From positions 1 through 64,000 of the forward strand of contig JAKFFG010000031.1 of assembly GCA_036675275.1 (NCBI GenBank): a stretch of 64,000 nt of DNA, in the 5' to 3' direction. This DNA comes from Pollutimonas sp036675275 (GTDB lineage: Bacteria; Pseudomonadota; Gammaproteobacteria; Burkholderiales; Burkholderiaceae_B). The translations under genes and the position numbers were made by a program. The notes under the pieces were generated by a model. That model had not been told where the DNA came from. It saw only the letters and a list, made by a program, of their open reading frames with translations, and did no database searches. Positions 1 through 7,420 of this stretch are shown piece after piece. Numbering within the stretch: the first letter of the stretch is position 1; each line of letters starts with the position of its first letter.

Positions 1-62
1 TGTTGGGTGATTTGCTTCACCGCTTCGAGTTTGAATTCTTCCGTAAATCGGGCCGTGCTCAT
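1..62 (-). CDS. IS3-family transposase OrfA, N-terminal fragment
   Basis: Only the first 20 codons are inside the window. They read MSTARFTEEFKLEAVKQITQ, the usual start of the helix-turn-helix OrfA protein of IS3-family elements (F-x-x-E-F-K-x-E-A-V-K). OrfA binds the inverted repeats and is normally joined to the OrfB catalytic domain by a -1 frameshift. The ATG at 62 is preferred to the one at 68 because it lies about 7 nt behind GAGGAG. The gene continues leftward beyond the window. Confidence 0.75.
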   Translation of the reverse strand, partial: MSTARFTEEFKLEAVKQITQ

Positions 63-123
63 AATCATCTCCTCAGTGAGTATTATGAGGCTAAAAAGTG
101 TCTAGCAAACCCTGGCCGATTCA
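1..123 (-). mobile_element. End of an IS3-family insertion sequence (cut by window edge)
   Basis: Read on the minus strand, this stretch begins with the 5'-TG that is typical of IS3-family ends (complement of CA at 122-123), runs through about 60 bp of untranslated leader with a GAGGAG ribosome site, and enters the first codons of an OrfA transposase. Immediately outside position 123 the sequence becomes recognisable ureC coding sequence, so the boundary is placed there. The rest of the element, the other inverted repeat and the target duplication are outside the window. Family assignment rests on the OrfA start and the TG terminus; the exact IS name cannot be given. Confidence 0.75.
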
Positions 124-1714
124 GAATGAGGCGGTTTTCGGAGGCGGCAAGTCTGTGCGTGAGTCTATGGGCCAATCGTGCATGACGCGAGCTGAAGGCA
201 CGCCTGACTTGGTCATCACAGGTGCTGTCATCCTTGATCACTGGGGCGTCATCAAAGCGGACGTAGGCGTGTGCGACGGCCGTATTGTGGCCCTGGGTAA
301 GTCGGGTAACCCGGACACCATGGACGGCGTGCACCCGAACCTTGTAATCGGGCCCTCAACAGAGATCATGTCAGGTAATGGTTTGATTATGACAGCCGGC
401 GCCATCGACACGCACGTTCATTTTGTCGGGCCGCAGATGCTACAGATTGCGCTGGCATCCGGTACCACCACTGTGGTGGGTGGCGGCTCCGGGCCGACAG
501 AAGGGTCCAAGGCGACGCTGGCCACGCCCGGCGCCTGGTGGATGGAGCGGATGCTTGAGGGCTTCGAGCCGTGGCCCGTCAATGTACTTTTTCTGGGTCG
601 TGGCAACACAGTGTCGCATGAGGCTTTGTGGGAACAATTGCGCGCTGGCGTCGGAGGCTTCAAAGTACACGAAGACTGGGGTGCAACACCGGCCGTCATC
701 GATGCGGCGCTCCAGGTGGCTGACGCATCGGGCGTACAGGTCGCCATTCACTCGGACACACTTAACGAAGCAGGCTTTGTCGAGGACATGCTCAAGGCCG
801 TTGCCGGACGCACCTTTCACTCGTTCCATACCGAGGGAGCCGGTGGCGGGCACGCACCGGACATCATACGCATCGCGGGGGAACCAAATGTGTTGCCGGC
901 CTCGACTAACCCGACCCGGCCCTTCACTCGCAATACGGTGGATGAGCATCTGGACATGGTCATGGTGGCGCACCACTTGAATCCTCAAGTGCCCAATGAT
1001 CTGGCTTTTGCTGAAAGCCGCGTACGGGCAGGCACGATTGCCGCCGAAGACGTGCTGCAGGACATAGGCGCAATTTCCATCATGTCCTCCGATGCTCAAG
1101 CCATGGGGCGCATTGGCGAGGTCATCATACGCACCTGGCAGACGGCACACCGGATGAAACAGATCCGCGGCTTGTCGCCAGGCGATACGCTGGCCGATAA
1201 TCACCGCGCGCGTCGATATGTAGCCAAATACACGATTTGCCCCGCCGTCGCCCACGGACTGGAGAAGCACATCGGCTCTGTAGAGGCCGGAAAAATGGCT
1301 GATCTGGTCCTTTGGCAACCCGCGCTTTTCGGCATACGACCAACGATTGTGTTCAAGGGCGGTATGGCCGCCACGGCGGCGCTGGGCGATCCCAACGCAT
1401 CCATTCCTACACCGCAACCGGTGCTCGAACGCCTAGGTTTCAACGTATACACCCCGGCGGCGGCTGCCACCAGTGTGGCATTTGTCTCCCAGGCCGCCAT
1501 TGATGATGGCCTTGCGGGGCGCCTGAATATCAGACGCCCCTTGATAGCGGTCGAAAACTGCCGGAGGCGCACCAAGGCTGATCTTCCTGAAAACTCGGCC
1601 TTGCCGCATATAGAGGTGAACCCCGACACCTACGCGGTCACGGTTGACGGAGAGCTCATCAGCCATGAGCCAGCAGCCGATCTCCCCATGGCTCAACGCT
1701 ATTTTCTGTTCTGA
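98..1714 (+). pseudogene. ureC: Urease alpha subunit UreC, 5' end replaced by an IS element
   Basis: Catalytic subunit of nickel urease (urea to ammonia and carbamate). All active-site residues are visible: His106 and His108 (DTHVHF), the carbamylated Lys189 and His191 (FKVHED), His218, His244, His292 and Asp332 (SSDAQAMGR). Each is offset by exactly 28 from Klebsiella numbering, so the body is collinear and intact. The N-terminus is not: urease sequence starts at about codon 10 (NEAVFGGGK), and the first nine codons, including the GTG start at 98, come from the IS3-family end. About 37 native residues are lost. The ureA and ureB genes are not in the window. The flap cysteine next to the catalytic His (Klebsiella Cys319) is Ala291. 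Probably inactive; whether the fused frame is translated is unknown. Confidence 0.85.
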
Positions 1715-1728
1715 CGCGGGAGGCTGGA

Positions 1729-2400
1729 ATGTCGCATTATGCCGCGCTTTTATTGCTTGCCGACGGGCGCCTTCCTGCTGGCGGATATGCGCATTCAGGC
1801 GGCCTGGAGCCGACGGTTCGAACCCAAGGGCTGGTCCATGCGGCCGACCTGGAAAGCTTTCTGGTAGGGCGTGCTGCCACGACCGGTCTGGTGGCGGCAT
1901 CATTTGCCGCCGCCGCATGCAGGGCGACCTATACCGGACAACAAGTCCTGCTCTATGAACTCGACAGGCAACTGGACGCGCGCATGCCATCGAAAGCGAC
2001 ACGCACCGTCTCCAGAGCGCTAGGGCGCCAGCTGTCGCGTACTGTGGCAACTATACGGCCGAGTCCTCTTCTTGACGACCTGAGGCAGGATTCGCACCAG
2101 CCCATTATCTATGGAATGGCGGCGGCCGCATTCGGACTAAGTGTGCGGGAGGCGGCTCAAATCGTTCTGCATGAATCAGTCGCCGGGCCTGCGGCAGCGG
2201 CCGTCAAGGTGCTTAGCATAGATCCGTTCGCTGTACATGCCGCTTTGGCTCGTTTGTCCGAAATGCTCGATGCGCTTGCAAACGAGGCCGCCGAGCACGC
2301 AGACACGCCACCTGACGACCTGCCTGGGTTGGGAACGCCTCTGCTGGATATCGCGGCCGAACAGCACAGGAGTTGGGGAGTGCGTCTCTTTGCTTCGTGA
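1729..2400 (+). CDS. ureF: Urease accessory protein UreF
   Basis: 223 residues, normal for UreF. It is a cytoplasmic, mostly helical GTPase-regulating chaperone that joins UreD and UreG to load nickel into apo-urease. Family features include the N-terminal LLxLADGRLPAGGYAHSGGLE stretch and the later PIIYGMAAAAFG region. It starts 14 nt after the ureC stop behind GGGAGG. No ureE separates ureC and ureF, unlike the usual ureDABCEFG order. If ureC is dead, this gene is orphaned unless another urease exists elsewhere in the genome. Confidence 0.9.
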   Translation: MSHYAALLLLADGRLPAGGYAHSGGLEPTVRTQGLVHAADLESFLVGRAATTGLVAASFAAAACRATYTGQQVLLYELDRQLDARMPSKATRTVSRALGRQLSRTVATIRPSPLLDDLRQDSHQPIIYGMAAAAFGLSVREAAQIVLHESVAGPAAAAVKVLSIDPFAVHAALARLSEMLDALANEAAEHADTPPDDLPGLGTPLLDIAAEQHRSWGVRLFAS

Positions 2401-2425
2401 CCATCCCGATCGCCATCCCAGCTCC

Positions 2426-3301
2426 ATGAGAGCCCGGGCGACACTCACAACCAGGCGCGGCTTCGATTATGCGGGCCGGCCCATCAGTAAGGTGCATGTA
2501 TTGCGTTCCCATGCCGCGCTGGTGTTGCGTCCCACCCAGCCCAAAGATGCCGAACCGCTGGTCCGGCGAGCGAGCCAGGCCGCACGGGTGTCTCTTGTTT
2601 CGGGCGCAGCGGGGCCGTTGGGGGGAGACGATTTTGAGTTGAATATATGCGTGGGCGAAGGCAGCACCTTATTGTTCAATGAGATCTCGGCCACGCTTTT
2701 GCTTCCGGGTGCACGCGGCGGGCGTTCCCACATGCGAATTAACATCACCGTAGAAGACGACGCCTCTTTTGTGTGGATGGCCGAGCCTCTCATCGCCGCA
2801 CATGGATGCGACCACATACATGATGTCAATATCAATCTGGCTCCAAGTGCCCGCATGCTCATGCGTGACCAGTTGCTGCTTGGACGCCACAACGAACAGC
2901 CGGGAAATCTTCTTCAGAATCTGCGCATCCGGCGGGGCGGGGAAACCTTGTTTCGCCAGCAACTGCGGCTTGGGCCCAGGGCTTTAGGGTGGCGCAGCCC
3001 TGCAGTGATCGGTGCCTATAAATGTGTGGGCACCGTGCTGGTCGTCGATCCAAGATGGTGCGAAGAGCCGCCCGCAACCCGTCTGTTTGCCCCTGACGCC
3101 GCGCTGCTGGCGTTGGAGGGGCCGGCTGTGATGATCAGTGTACTCGCGGCGGAAACATTGACACTGAGCAAGCGCATGGGTCAGGGTATTAACTTGCTGG
3201 GAGATCCATGGTCGCCTGCTGCGGCAAGGCGGGACGCGCCGGAAGGCGGTGGTGCCACGCCACTGCAATCCCAAGATCCAAAACTGATTCCAGTAATCTG
3301 A
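2426..3301 (+). CDS. ureD: Urease accessory protein UreD (UreH)
   Basis: UreD-type scaffold that binds apo-urease and passes nickel from UreG through an internal channel. Typical features are the GFDYAG start region, the SGPLGGDDF-like segment near residue 57, and the following beta-strand-rich body. The frame is open well upstream inside ureF, so the start is uncertain. ATG 2426 gives about 292 residues. A TTG at 2390 overlapping the ureF stop has a better ribosome site (AGGAG/GGGGAG at about 10 nt) and would add 12 residues. Its place between ureF and ureG is unusual, since ureD normally opens the operon. Confidence 0.88.
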   Translation: MRARATLTTRRGFDYAGRPISKVHVLRSHAALVLRPTQPKDAEPLVRRASQAARVSLVSGAAGPLGGDDFELNICVGEGSTLLFNEISATLLLPGARGGRSHMRINITVEDDASFVWMAEPLIAAHGCDHIHDVNINLAPSARMLMRDQLLLGRHNEQPGNLLQNLRIRRGGETLFRQQLRLGPRALGWRSPAVIGAYKCVGTVLVVDPRWCEEPPATRLFAPDAALLALEGPAVMISVLAAETLTLSKRMGQGINLLGDPWSPAAARRDAPEGGGATPLQSQDPKLIPVI

Positions 3302-3327
3302 AGGGCGACACGAAGGAGCCAACAACC

Positions 3328-4086
3328 ATGAACACTCAAGCTGAAAGTACCCAAACCCCGACCCATACTCGGGCGCTACGCCTTGGCGTTGCAGGGCCCG
3401 TGGGGACCGGTAAAAGCTCGGTCGTTGCCACGCTGTGCCGAAGTCTACGCCATGAATTTCAGATCGGTGTGATCACCAATGACATCTACACCGACGAGGA
3501 TGCCCGCTTCCTGCGCTCGGAAGGCGTGCTTCCGATAGAACGCATTCGGGCGGTTGAGACGGGCGCCTGCCCGCATACGGCCATACGCGATGACGTAACT
3601 ATGAACCTGCTTGCGGTGGAAGATCTGGAGCGGGACTTCGCACCCTTGGACATTGTTCTCATTGAGAGTGGCGGAGACAACCTTACCGCCACGTTCTCGC
3701 CGGCCCTGGTGGATGCGCAAATCTTTGTGATTGACGTGGCGGGCGGGGGTGACGTGGCGCGCAAAGGCGGGCCGGGTATCGGTCGAGCAGATCTTCTCAT
3801 CGTCAACAAAATTGATCTTGCAGAATACGTTGATGTAGATTTAGCACAAATGTTGAGAGACGCCAGAGCGGCCCGTAACGGTGCGCCTGTGCTTGCACAC
3901 TCCAAAAAGCAGCCTGATACAGAAAAGGAGCTGTGCGACTGGGTGCGGCGCCTGCACGCGGCACATGCCAGTGGTACGCATACGCCTACAGACCCCGGGC
4001 CCATGGCGCCGCATTTTCATGCGACGGAAGAGGGCGGCTACGTGCATAGCCATGGCAACGATCAGCATCCGCACACGCATCGTTGA
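3328..4086 (+). CDS. ureG: Urease accessory GTPase UreG
   Basis: 252-residue SIMIBI-class GTPase that powers nickel insertion into urease. The P-loop GPVGTGKSS is at about residues 23-31, the metal-binding CPH motif is in ETGACPHTAIRDD, and the switch/base motifs ESGGDNL and VNKIDLA are present. Start ATG 3328 follows AAGGAG by about 10 nt; the longer open frame upstream overlaps ureD and was rejected. The C-terminus carries a His-rich tail (HFHATE, HSHGNDQHPHTHR), as in UreG proteins that also store or sense nickel. No upstream ureE was found, so this tail may supply nickel-binding capacity (inference). Confidence 0.93.
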   Translation: MNTQAESTQTPTHTRALRLGVAGPVGTGKSSVVATLCRSLRHEFQIGVITNDIYTDEDARFLRSEGVLPIERIRAVETGACPHTAIRDDVTMNLLAVEDLERDFAPLDIVLIESGGDNLTATFSPALVDAQIFVIDVAGGGDVARKGGPGIGRADLLIVNKIDLAEYVDVDLAQMLRDARAARNGAPVLAHSKKQPDTEKELCDWVRRLHAAHASGTHTPTDPGPMAPHFHATEEGGYVHSHGNDQHPHTHR

Positions 4087-4140
4087 CGCGTTGATATCGC
4101 TGTTCTTCTCACTTTATCATCATCAGTGTAGGAGGTTTAT

Positions 4141-4746
4141 ATGAGAGTGTTATCAAAAAGAGTGAAAGTTGCGATATGTTCAGGGCTATTAATGAACCTG
4201 TTTGTCAGCGGCGCTCTGGCACATTCAGGTCACATTGGCCATCTGCACGAAAGCCTGTTTACAACTGGCTTCATGCACCCCTTGACGGGGTTGGATCATC
4301 TGTTGGCGATGCTTGCTGTCGGCCTTTGGAGCGCCTCAAGCCACGGTTCCGTGCGCCAAGCCATTCTGGCTCCGGCGGTGTTTCTTATTATGTTGTTTGT
4401 GGGTGCGACGCTGGGCATTTTTGGATTGCAAGTACCAATGGTTGAGCCAATGATCATGGCCTCGCTCCTTATATTGGGGCTTTTAGTGGCCAGCCGAAGG
4501 GTTGTACATGGCGCTATCGGCTTTGCGGTTGTCGGACTATTCGCTGTGTTTCATGGCTTGGCGCACGGTATGGAATTGCCCGCAGGCGACGGGGTACTGG
4601 TTTTTGTTGCTGGTTTTATGCTTGCTACATTGATGCTGCATATGATTGGTTTGTCTGGCGGGTTTCAGCTTAAGCGATGCAGTGCATGGTTCTCTCGTGT
4701 GCTAGGCGGAGGTATTGCAGCATATGGGCTCCTACTTATCATGTAG
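4141..4746 (+). CDS. ureJ: HupE/UreJ family nickel transporter
   Basis: 201-residue inner-membrane protein with a cleavable-looking signal (ending GALAHS) and about six further hydrophobic segments. The family hallmark HPLTGLDHLLAMLAVGLW is at about residues 41-58, and a second His motif (FHGLAHGMELP) lies near residue 140. HupE/UreJ proteins move nickel into cells and commonly sit in hydrogenase or urease operons. It lies 54 nt after ureG with a strong AGGAGG site, so it is probably co-transcribed. It could still serve other nickel enzymes even though ureC is interrupted. Confidence 0.88.
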   Translation: MRVLSKRVKVAICSGLLMNLFVSGALAHSGHIGHLHESLFTTGFMHPLTGLDHLLAMLAVGLWSASSHGSVRQAILAPAVFLIMLFVGATLGIFGLQVPMVEPMIMASLLILGLLVASRRVVHGAIGFAVVGLFAVFHGLAHGMELPAGDGVLVFVAGFMLATLMLHMIGLSGGFQLKRCSAWFSRVLGGGIAAYGLLLIM

Positions 4747-4924
4747 TTGATCACGTGGTCGCTCGACCAAAGCGTAAAGCCTCTCTACTGCCGGTGACCG
4801 CGAGTGGCCTATCTATTGAGAAACTAACCTTAATAGCCCTATATGAGTTACAACAGGCACAAATCCCCAGGTCCAGGCGTCGTGCCGAAGGGCCCCATAA
4901 GAATCATGTGCCGGAACCTAATCG

Positions 4925-6406
4925 ATGAATCAACGTGTTGACCCCGTTACTGCCGGAAAGAAGAGGAGTTTGCACACCGAGCAGGGGGCGACGCGTTGGC
5001 GGATCCTAACCGTCCTATTGGTGGCGCTCTTCATGTCGCTCGTTGGCGTGAGCATCGTCAATGTCGCTCTTCCATCCATACAGAATGCGCTCCACGCCTC
5101 ACAATCAGATGTCCAATGGGTACTTTCGGGCTACGCACTGACGTTTGGCGTTGTCCTGGTTAGCGCCGGACGTGCAGGCGACATCATGGGGCGTGGAGGG
5201 CTCTTCCTCATTGGAACGGCCATTTTCACCGTATCTTCGGTAGCAGCCGGCTTAGCCCCGGATGCCACTTGGCTAAATGTCGCGCGCTTCTTGCAGGGAC
5301 TAGGCTCGGGACTGCTAAGCCCACAGGGCATCGGCATGATCCAGCAGTATTTCCGGGGGGGCGAACGCGGCCGAGCATTCGGCTACCTAGGTACCGTTGT
5401 GGGCTTCTCAGTCGCAATCGGGCCGGTACTCGGTGGGCTTCTGATCGAATTGGGCGGACCGGACATTGGCTGGCGGCTTACTTTCCTGGTCAATGTTCCC
5501 ATCGGACTCACAACGATTATTCTGGGCTTGCTCTGGTTTCCGCGTCCCCTCATCGCCTATACCGGAAATCCTGAACAACTGTCATCGCTCCGAAATAACA
5601 GTATTCTGCGCTCGCTGGACCCGATCGGCGCGGGCCTGCTCGGCCTGGCGGTACTCGCCATCCTTTTTCCGTTCATGGAATCCCGCAGTTCGCCCTTGAT
5701 GTGGATGCTATTGCCAGTGGGCCTTGTGCTGGCTTATATGTGGGTCAAGTGGGAGCGCCGTTTCGCTCGCCTGGGCGGTAGCCCCATGGTCGATCTGGAT
5801 ATTTTCGCCATCTCGAGCTTTACCAACGGAACCCTGATCATGACGCTTTACTTTCTCGGCATGACCAGCGTCTGGGTGCTGGTGGCGCTCTACGTACAGA
5901 TGGGCACGGGAAAAACGGCTTTTGAAGCGGGGCTATTTGGTGTGCCGGCGGCGCTGCTTTCCGCCTATGCGGCTACCTGGGCGGGTAAACGGGTCATACA
6001 CTATGGCCGCAGGATCGTCATCTACGGCCTTTTACTGGCGCTACTCGGCCTGGTACTGAGCGTACTGGTTGCGTTTCTGCACGAAAAAGGCGTGGCCAGC
6101 GTGTGGTGGTTACTGTTGACGCTGTCATTCATCGGCCTGGCACAAGGCTCTGTTATCAGCCCGAACCAAGCGTTAACATTGGCCGATGTGCCGCTGGCCC
6201 GCGCAGGCAGCTCGGGCGCCATCATGCAAACTGGCCAGCGTATCGGAACCTCAATAGGCATCGCTGTGATCACCGCCGCCACTTTTGCATCCCTCGAGGC
6301 CTCATCGTCGTGGGCTACCGCCGTCATGGTTGGCTTTGGCGTGATCTCTCTTGTGGTCGTCCTGACATTAATTGTGGCCATCAAAGATCTGTATGACCGC
6401 GGATAA
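4925..6406 (+). CDS. DHA2-family MFS drug exporter (EmrB/QacA type)
   Basis: 493 residues with about 14 transmembrane segments, as in the 14-helix DHA2 drug:proton antiporters. Seen directly: the motif-A-like loop GRAGDIMGRGGLF after helix 2 and the antiporter motif C region GPVLGGLLIELGG in helix 5. It probably exports hydrophobic or cationic compounds; the substrate cannot be read from sequence. There is no membrane-fusion partner next to it, so single-component export is likely. It stands alone; the upstream 178 bp after hupE contains no convincing gene. Confidence 0.88.
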   Translation: MNQRVDPVTAGKKRSLHTEQGATRWRILTVLLVALFMSLVGVSIVNVALPSIQNALHASQSDVQWVLSGYALTFGVVLVSAGRAGDIMGRGGLFLIGTAIFTVSSVAAGLAPDATWLNVARFLQGLGSGLLSPQGIGMIQQYFRGGERGRAFGYLGTVVGFSVAIGPVLGGLLIELGGPDIGWRLTFLVNVPIGLTTIILGLLWFPRPLIAYTGNPEQLSSLRNNSILRSLDPIGAGLLGLAVLAILFPFMESRSSPLMWMLLPVGLVLAYMWVKWERRFARLGGSPMVDLDIFAISSFTNGTLIMTLYFLGMTSVWVLVALYVQMGTGKTAFEAGLFGVPAALLSAYAATWAGKRVIHYGRRIVIYGLLLALLGLVLSVLVAFLHEKGVASVWWLLLTLSFIGLAQGSVISPNQALTLADVPLARAGSSGAIMQTGQRIGTSIGIAVITAATFASLEASSSWATAVMVGFGVISLVVVLTLIVAIKDLYDRG

Positions 6407-6501
6407 ACCTACTGCTGCGTTGCGAAATGCGATGCACTCGGTCCCAGGCGTAACGGCGGTATGTACCGGGGCGCTTTTGTCGCTGTATTGATAGTCTTTG
6501 T

Positions 6502-6529
6502 AATACGCATAATGTGTATTATGTAAAGT
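6502..6529 (+). other. dif: Candidate dif site (XerC/XerD chromosome dimer resolution)
   Basis: 28 bp with the exact layout of a dif site: left arm AATACGCATAA (6502-6512), 6-bp centre TGTGTA (6513-6518), right arm TTATGTAAAGT (6519-6529). Recalled E. coli dif arms are GGTGCGCATAA and TTATGTTAAAT with centre TGTATA, so the inner eight bases of the left arm differ only at the first and the inner six of the right arm are identical. It lies between two convergent genes, outside any reading frame. Eleven KOPS-like octamers to its right all point toward it. It could instead be a dif-like site of an integrative or plasmid element. Confidence 0.7.
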
Positions 6530-6604
6530 CAAAGACGGATTGATTTTATGCTTCTTGTTTGAGACCGGGCTGCCGCCCTAATGCGGCTCGCCGATTCAAC
6601 CGGT

Positions 6605-6991
6605 CTAGTATCTACACTGCGGACTTCCGCGTTTGATGGACTTTCGCACGGATAACATCTGGCGCTCGTCAAAATGCCCAACGTCCGAAACAGTCACAAT
6701 GACCCTTGTCTGATCATCCGCGACATGCTCAACCCGGGTACTCATTTGCTCGCCATCCCCAATTTCAGCCAAAGCGATACGGACAACACCAGTTTTGTTG
6801 CCAGTGAACAAGTTTCCAGTGATCGTCGCGTTTGGCATGCATCGTCTTGCATGCTCATACACCCTACGGTAAGTGTCTTGATAGCTCAGCGGAACCACAT
6901 AGCTGTCCGAGAGATTCTCCTTGTTCGGCCGAGTGCCGACGGCGCATCCGCAAAGCAATATCATCACCGCTACAGTAGTAAATCCTTTCAT
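6605..6991 (-). CDS. Small predicted lipoprotein, function unknown
   Basis: 128 residues. A short signal ends in the lipobox LLCGC, so Cys16 is probably lipidated. The mature part has no family I can name; it contains two further cysteines (RRCMPN and SPQCRY) and alternating beta-like stretches (VVRIALAEI, RVIVTVSDV). Start ATG 6991 follows GGAAG; a longer open frame upstream runs into the 7-bp repeats and was rejected. It is convergent with the MFS gene and stands by itself just beyond the dif-like site. Confidence 0.7.
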   Translation of the reverse strand: MKGFTTVAVMILLCGCAVGTRPNKENLSDSYVVPLSYQDTYRRVYEHARRCMPNATITGNLFTGNKTGVVRIALAEIGDGEQMSTRVEHVADDQTRVIVTVSDVGHFDERQMLSVRKSIKRGSPQCRY

Positions 6992-7088
6992 AGTCTTCCC
7001 CATATTATTTGAGGGAAACACTAGCACGCAGGCCAGATACAAAGAACCGGCAATTTTCCCTAGCGGATTTCTCTGAACGAACGCATTA

Positions 7089-7118
7089 AAGCCCCGAGCA
7101 TTTTCAGCGTCGGGGCTT
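7089..7118 (-). terminator. Hairpin terminator downstream of the tRNA-like gene
   Basis: Nine-base perfect inverted repeat AAGCCCCGA (7089-7097) and TCGGGGCTT (7110-7118) with a 12-nt loop. On the minus strand it is followed by a short T-rich run (TTTAAT). It lies just past the 7-bp repeat array, so a minus-strand transcript from the tRNA-like gene would read through the repeats and stop here. It is also upstream of the lipoprotein gene and insulates it. Confidence 0.7.
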
Positions 7119-7130
7119 ATACCTGGTTCT

Positions 7131-7228
7131 GGCAACTGGCAACTGGCAACTGGCAACTGGCAACTGGCAACTGGCAACTGGCAACTGGCAACTGGCAACT
7201 GGCAACTGGCAACTGGCAACTGGTAATT
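7131..7228. repeat. Tandem array, 13 perfect copies of a 7-bp unit plus one degenerate
   Basis: The unit GGCAACT is repeated 13 times without error from 7131 to 7221, followed by a degenerate copy GGTAATT (7222-7228). Three units make 21 bp, so open frames through it read as repeats of seven residues (QLPVASC on the minus strand), but these frames have no gene features. On the minus strand the array starts directly at the 3' CCA of the tRNA-like gene and ends about 12 bp before the terminator. Such perfect short repeats usually vary in copy number by polymerase slippage. Confidence 0.95.
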
Positions 7229-7298
7229 GGAGCGGGCAGATGGAATCGAACCATCTCACCAGACTTGGAGGCCTGTGTCTCACCTTGAGCTTGCCCGC
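7228..7298 (-). tRNA. Glycine-tRNA-like gene with shortened D arm and 6-nt anticodon loop
   Basis: A 71-nt cloverleaf on the minus strand. Perfect 7-bp acceptor stem GCGGGCA/TGCCCGC, unpaired T discriminator, encoded CCA, and a perfect 5-bp T arm (GATGG, loop TTCGATT, CCATC). Acceptor bases G1-C72, C2-G71, G3-C70 and U73 match glycine tRNA identity. The anticodon arm CAGGC/GTCTG has one G-T pair and a loop of only six bases (CTCCAA), which looks like the TCC loop CTTCCAA of glycine tRNA with one base missing. The D arm is only CTCA-AGG-TGAG with a 3-nt loop. It may be a decayed glycine tRNA or a tRNA-like RNA with a non-decoding role. Confidence 0.6.
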
Positions 7299-7420
7299 GT
7301 GCTTTTGTTCAATGGCTCCAGAATAGAGAATTGCCATAAGCTTAGATAGTGCCCATTCGGATTAGACAAATGGGCTGACCAAAACCGCTAAACGCGAGAC
7401 GAAGTCGATACTGTGTCCAT

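Noticed and set aside
3..185. Short open frame from the left edge
   Set aside because: It reads the IS end backward and crosses the IS/ureC boundary; the minus strand is the real OrfA start.
440..1417. 325-codon open frame opposite ureC
   Set aside because: Lies opposite conserved urease active-site coding sequence; no domain or ribosome site.
4677..4928. 83-codon open frame between hupE and the MFS gene
   Set aside because: Overlaps hupE, has no ribosome site and no protein similarity I can recognise.
6501..6521. Regulator operator reading of the dyad TAATAC/GTATTA
   Set aside because: The symmetry is explained better by the two inner arms of a dif site, which extends asymmetrically to 6529; also it lies behind two convergent genes, not before a start.
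7131..7228. CRISPR array
   Set aside because: Units are 7 bp and contiguous with no spacers.
7104..7337. Open frame with QLPVASC repeats on the minus strand
   Set aside because: It is only the translation of the 7-bp array and runs through the tRNA-like gene; no ribosome site or conserved protein features.
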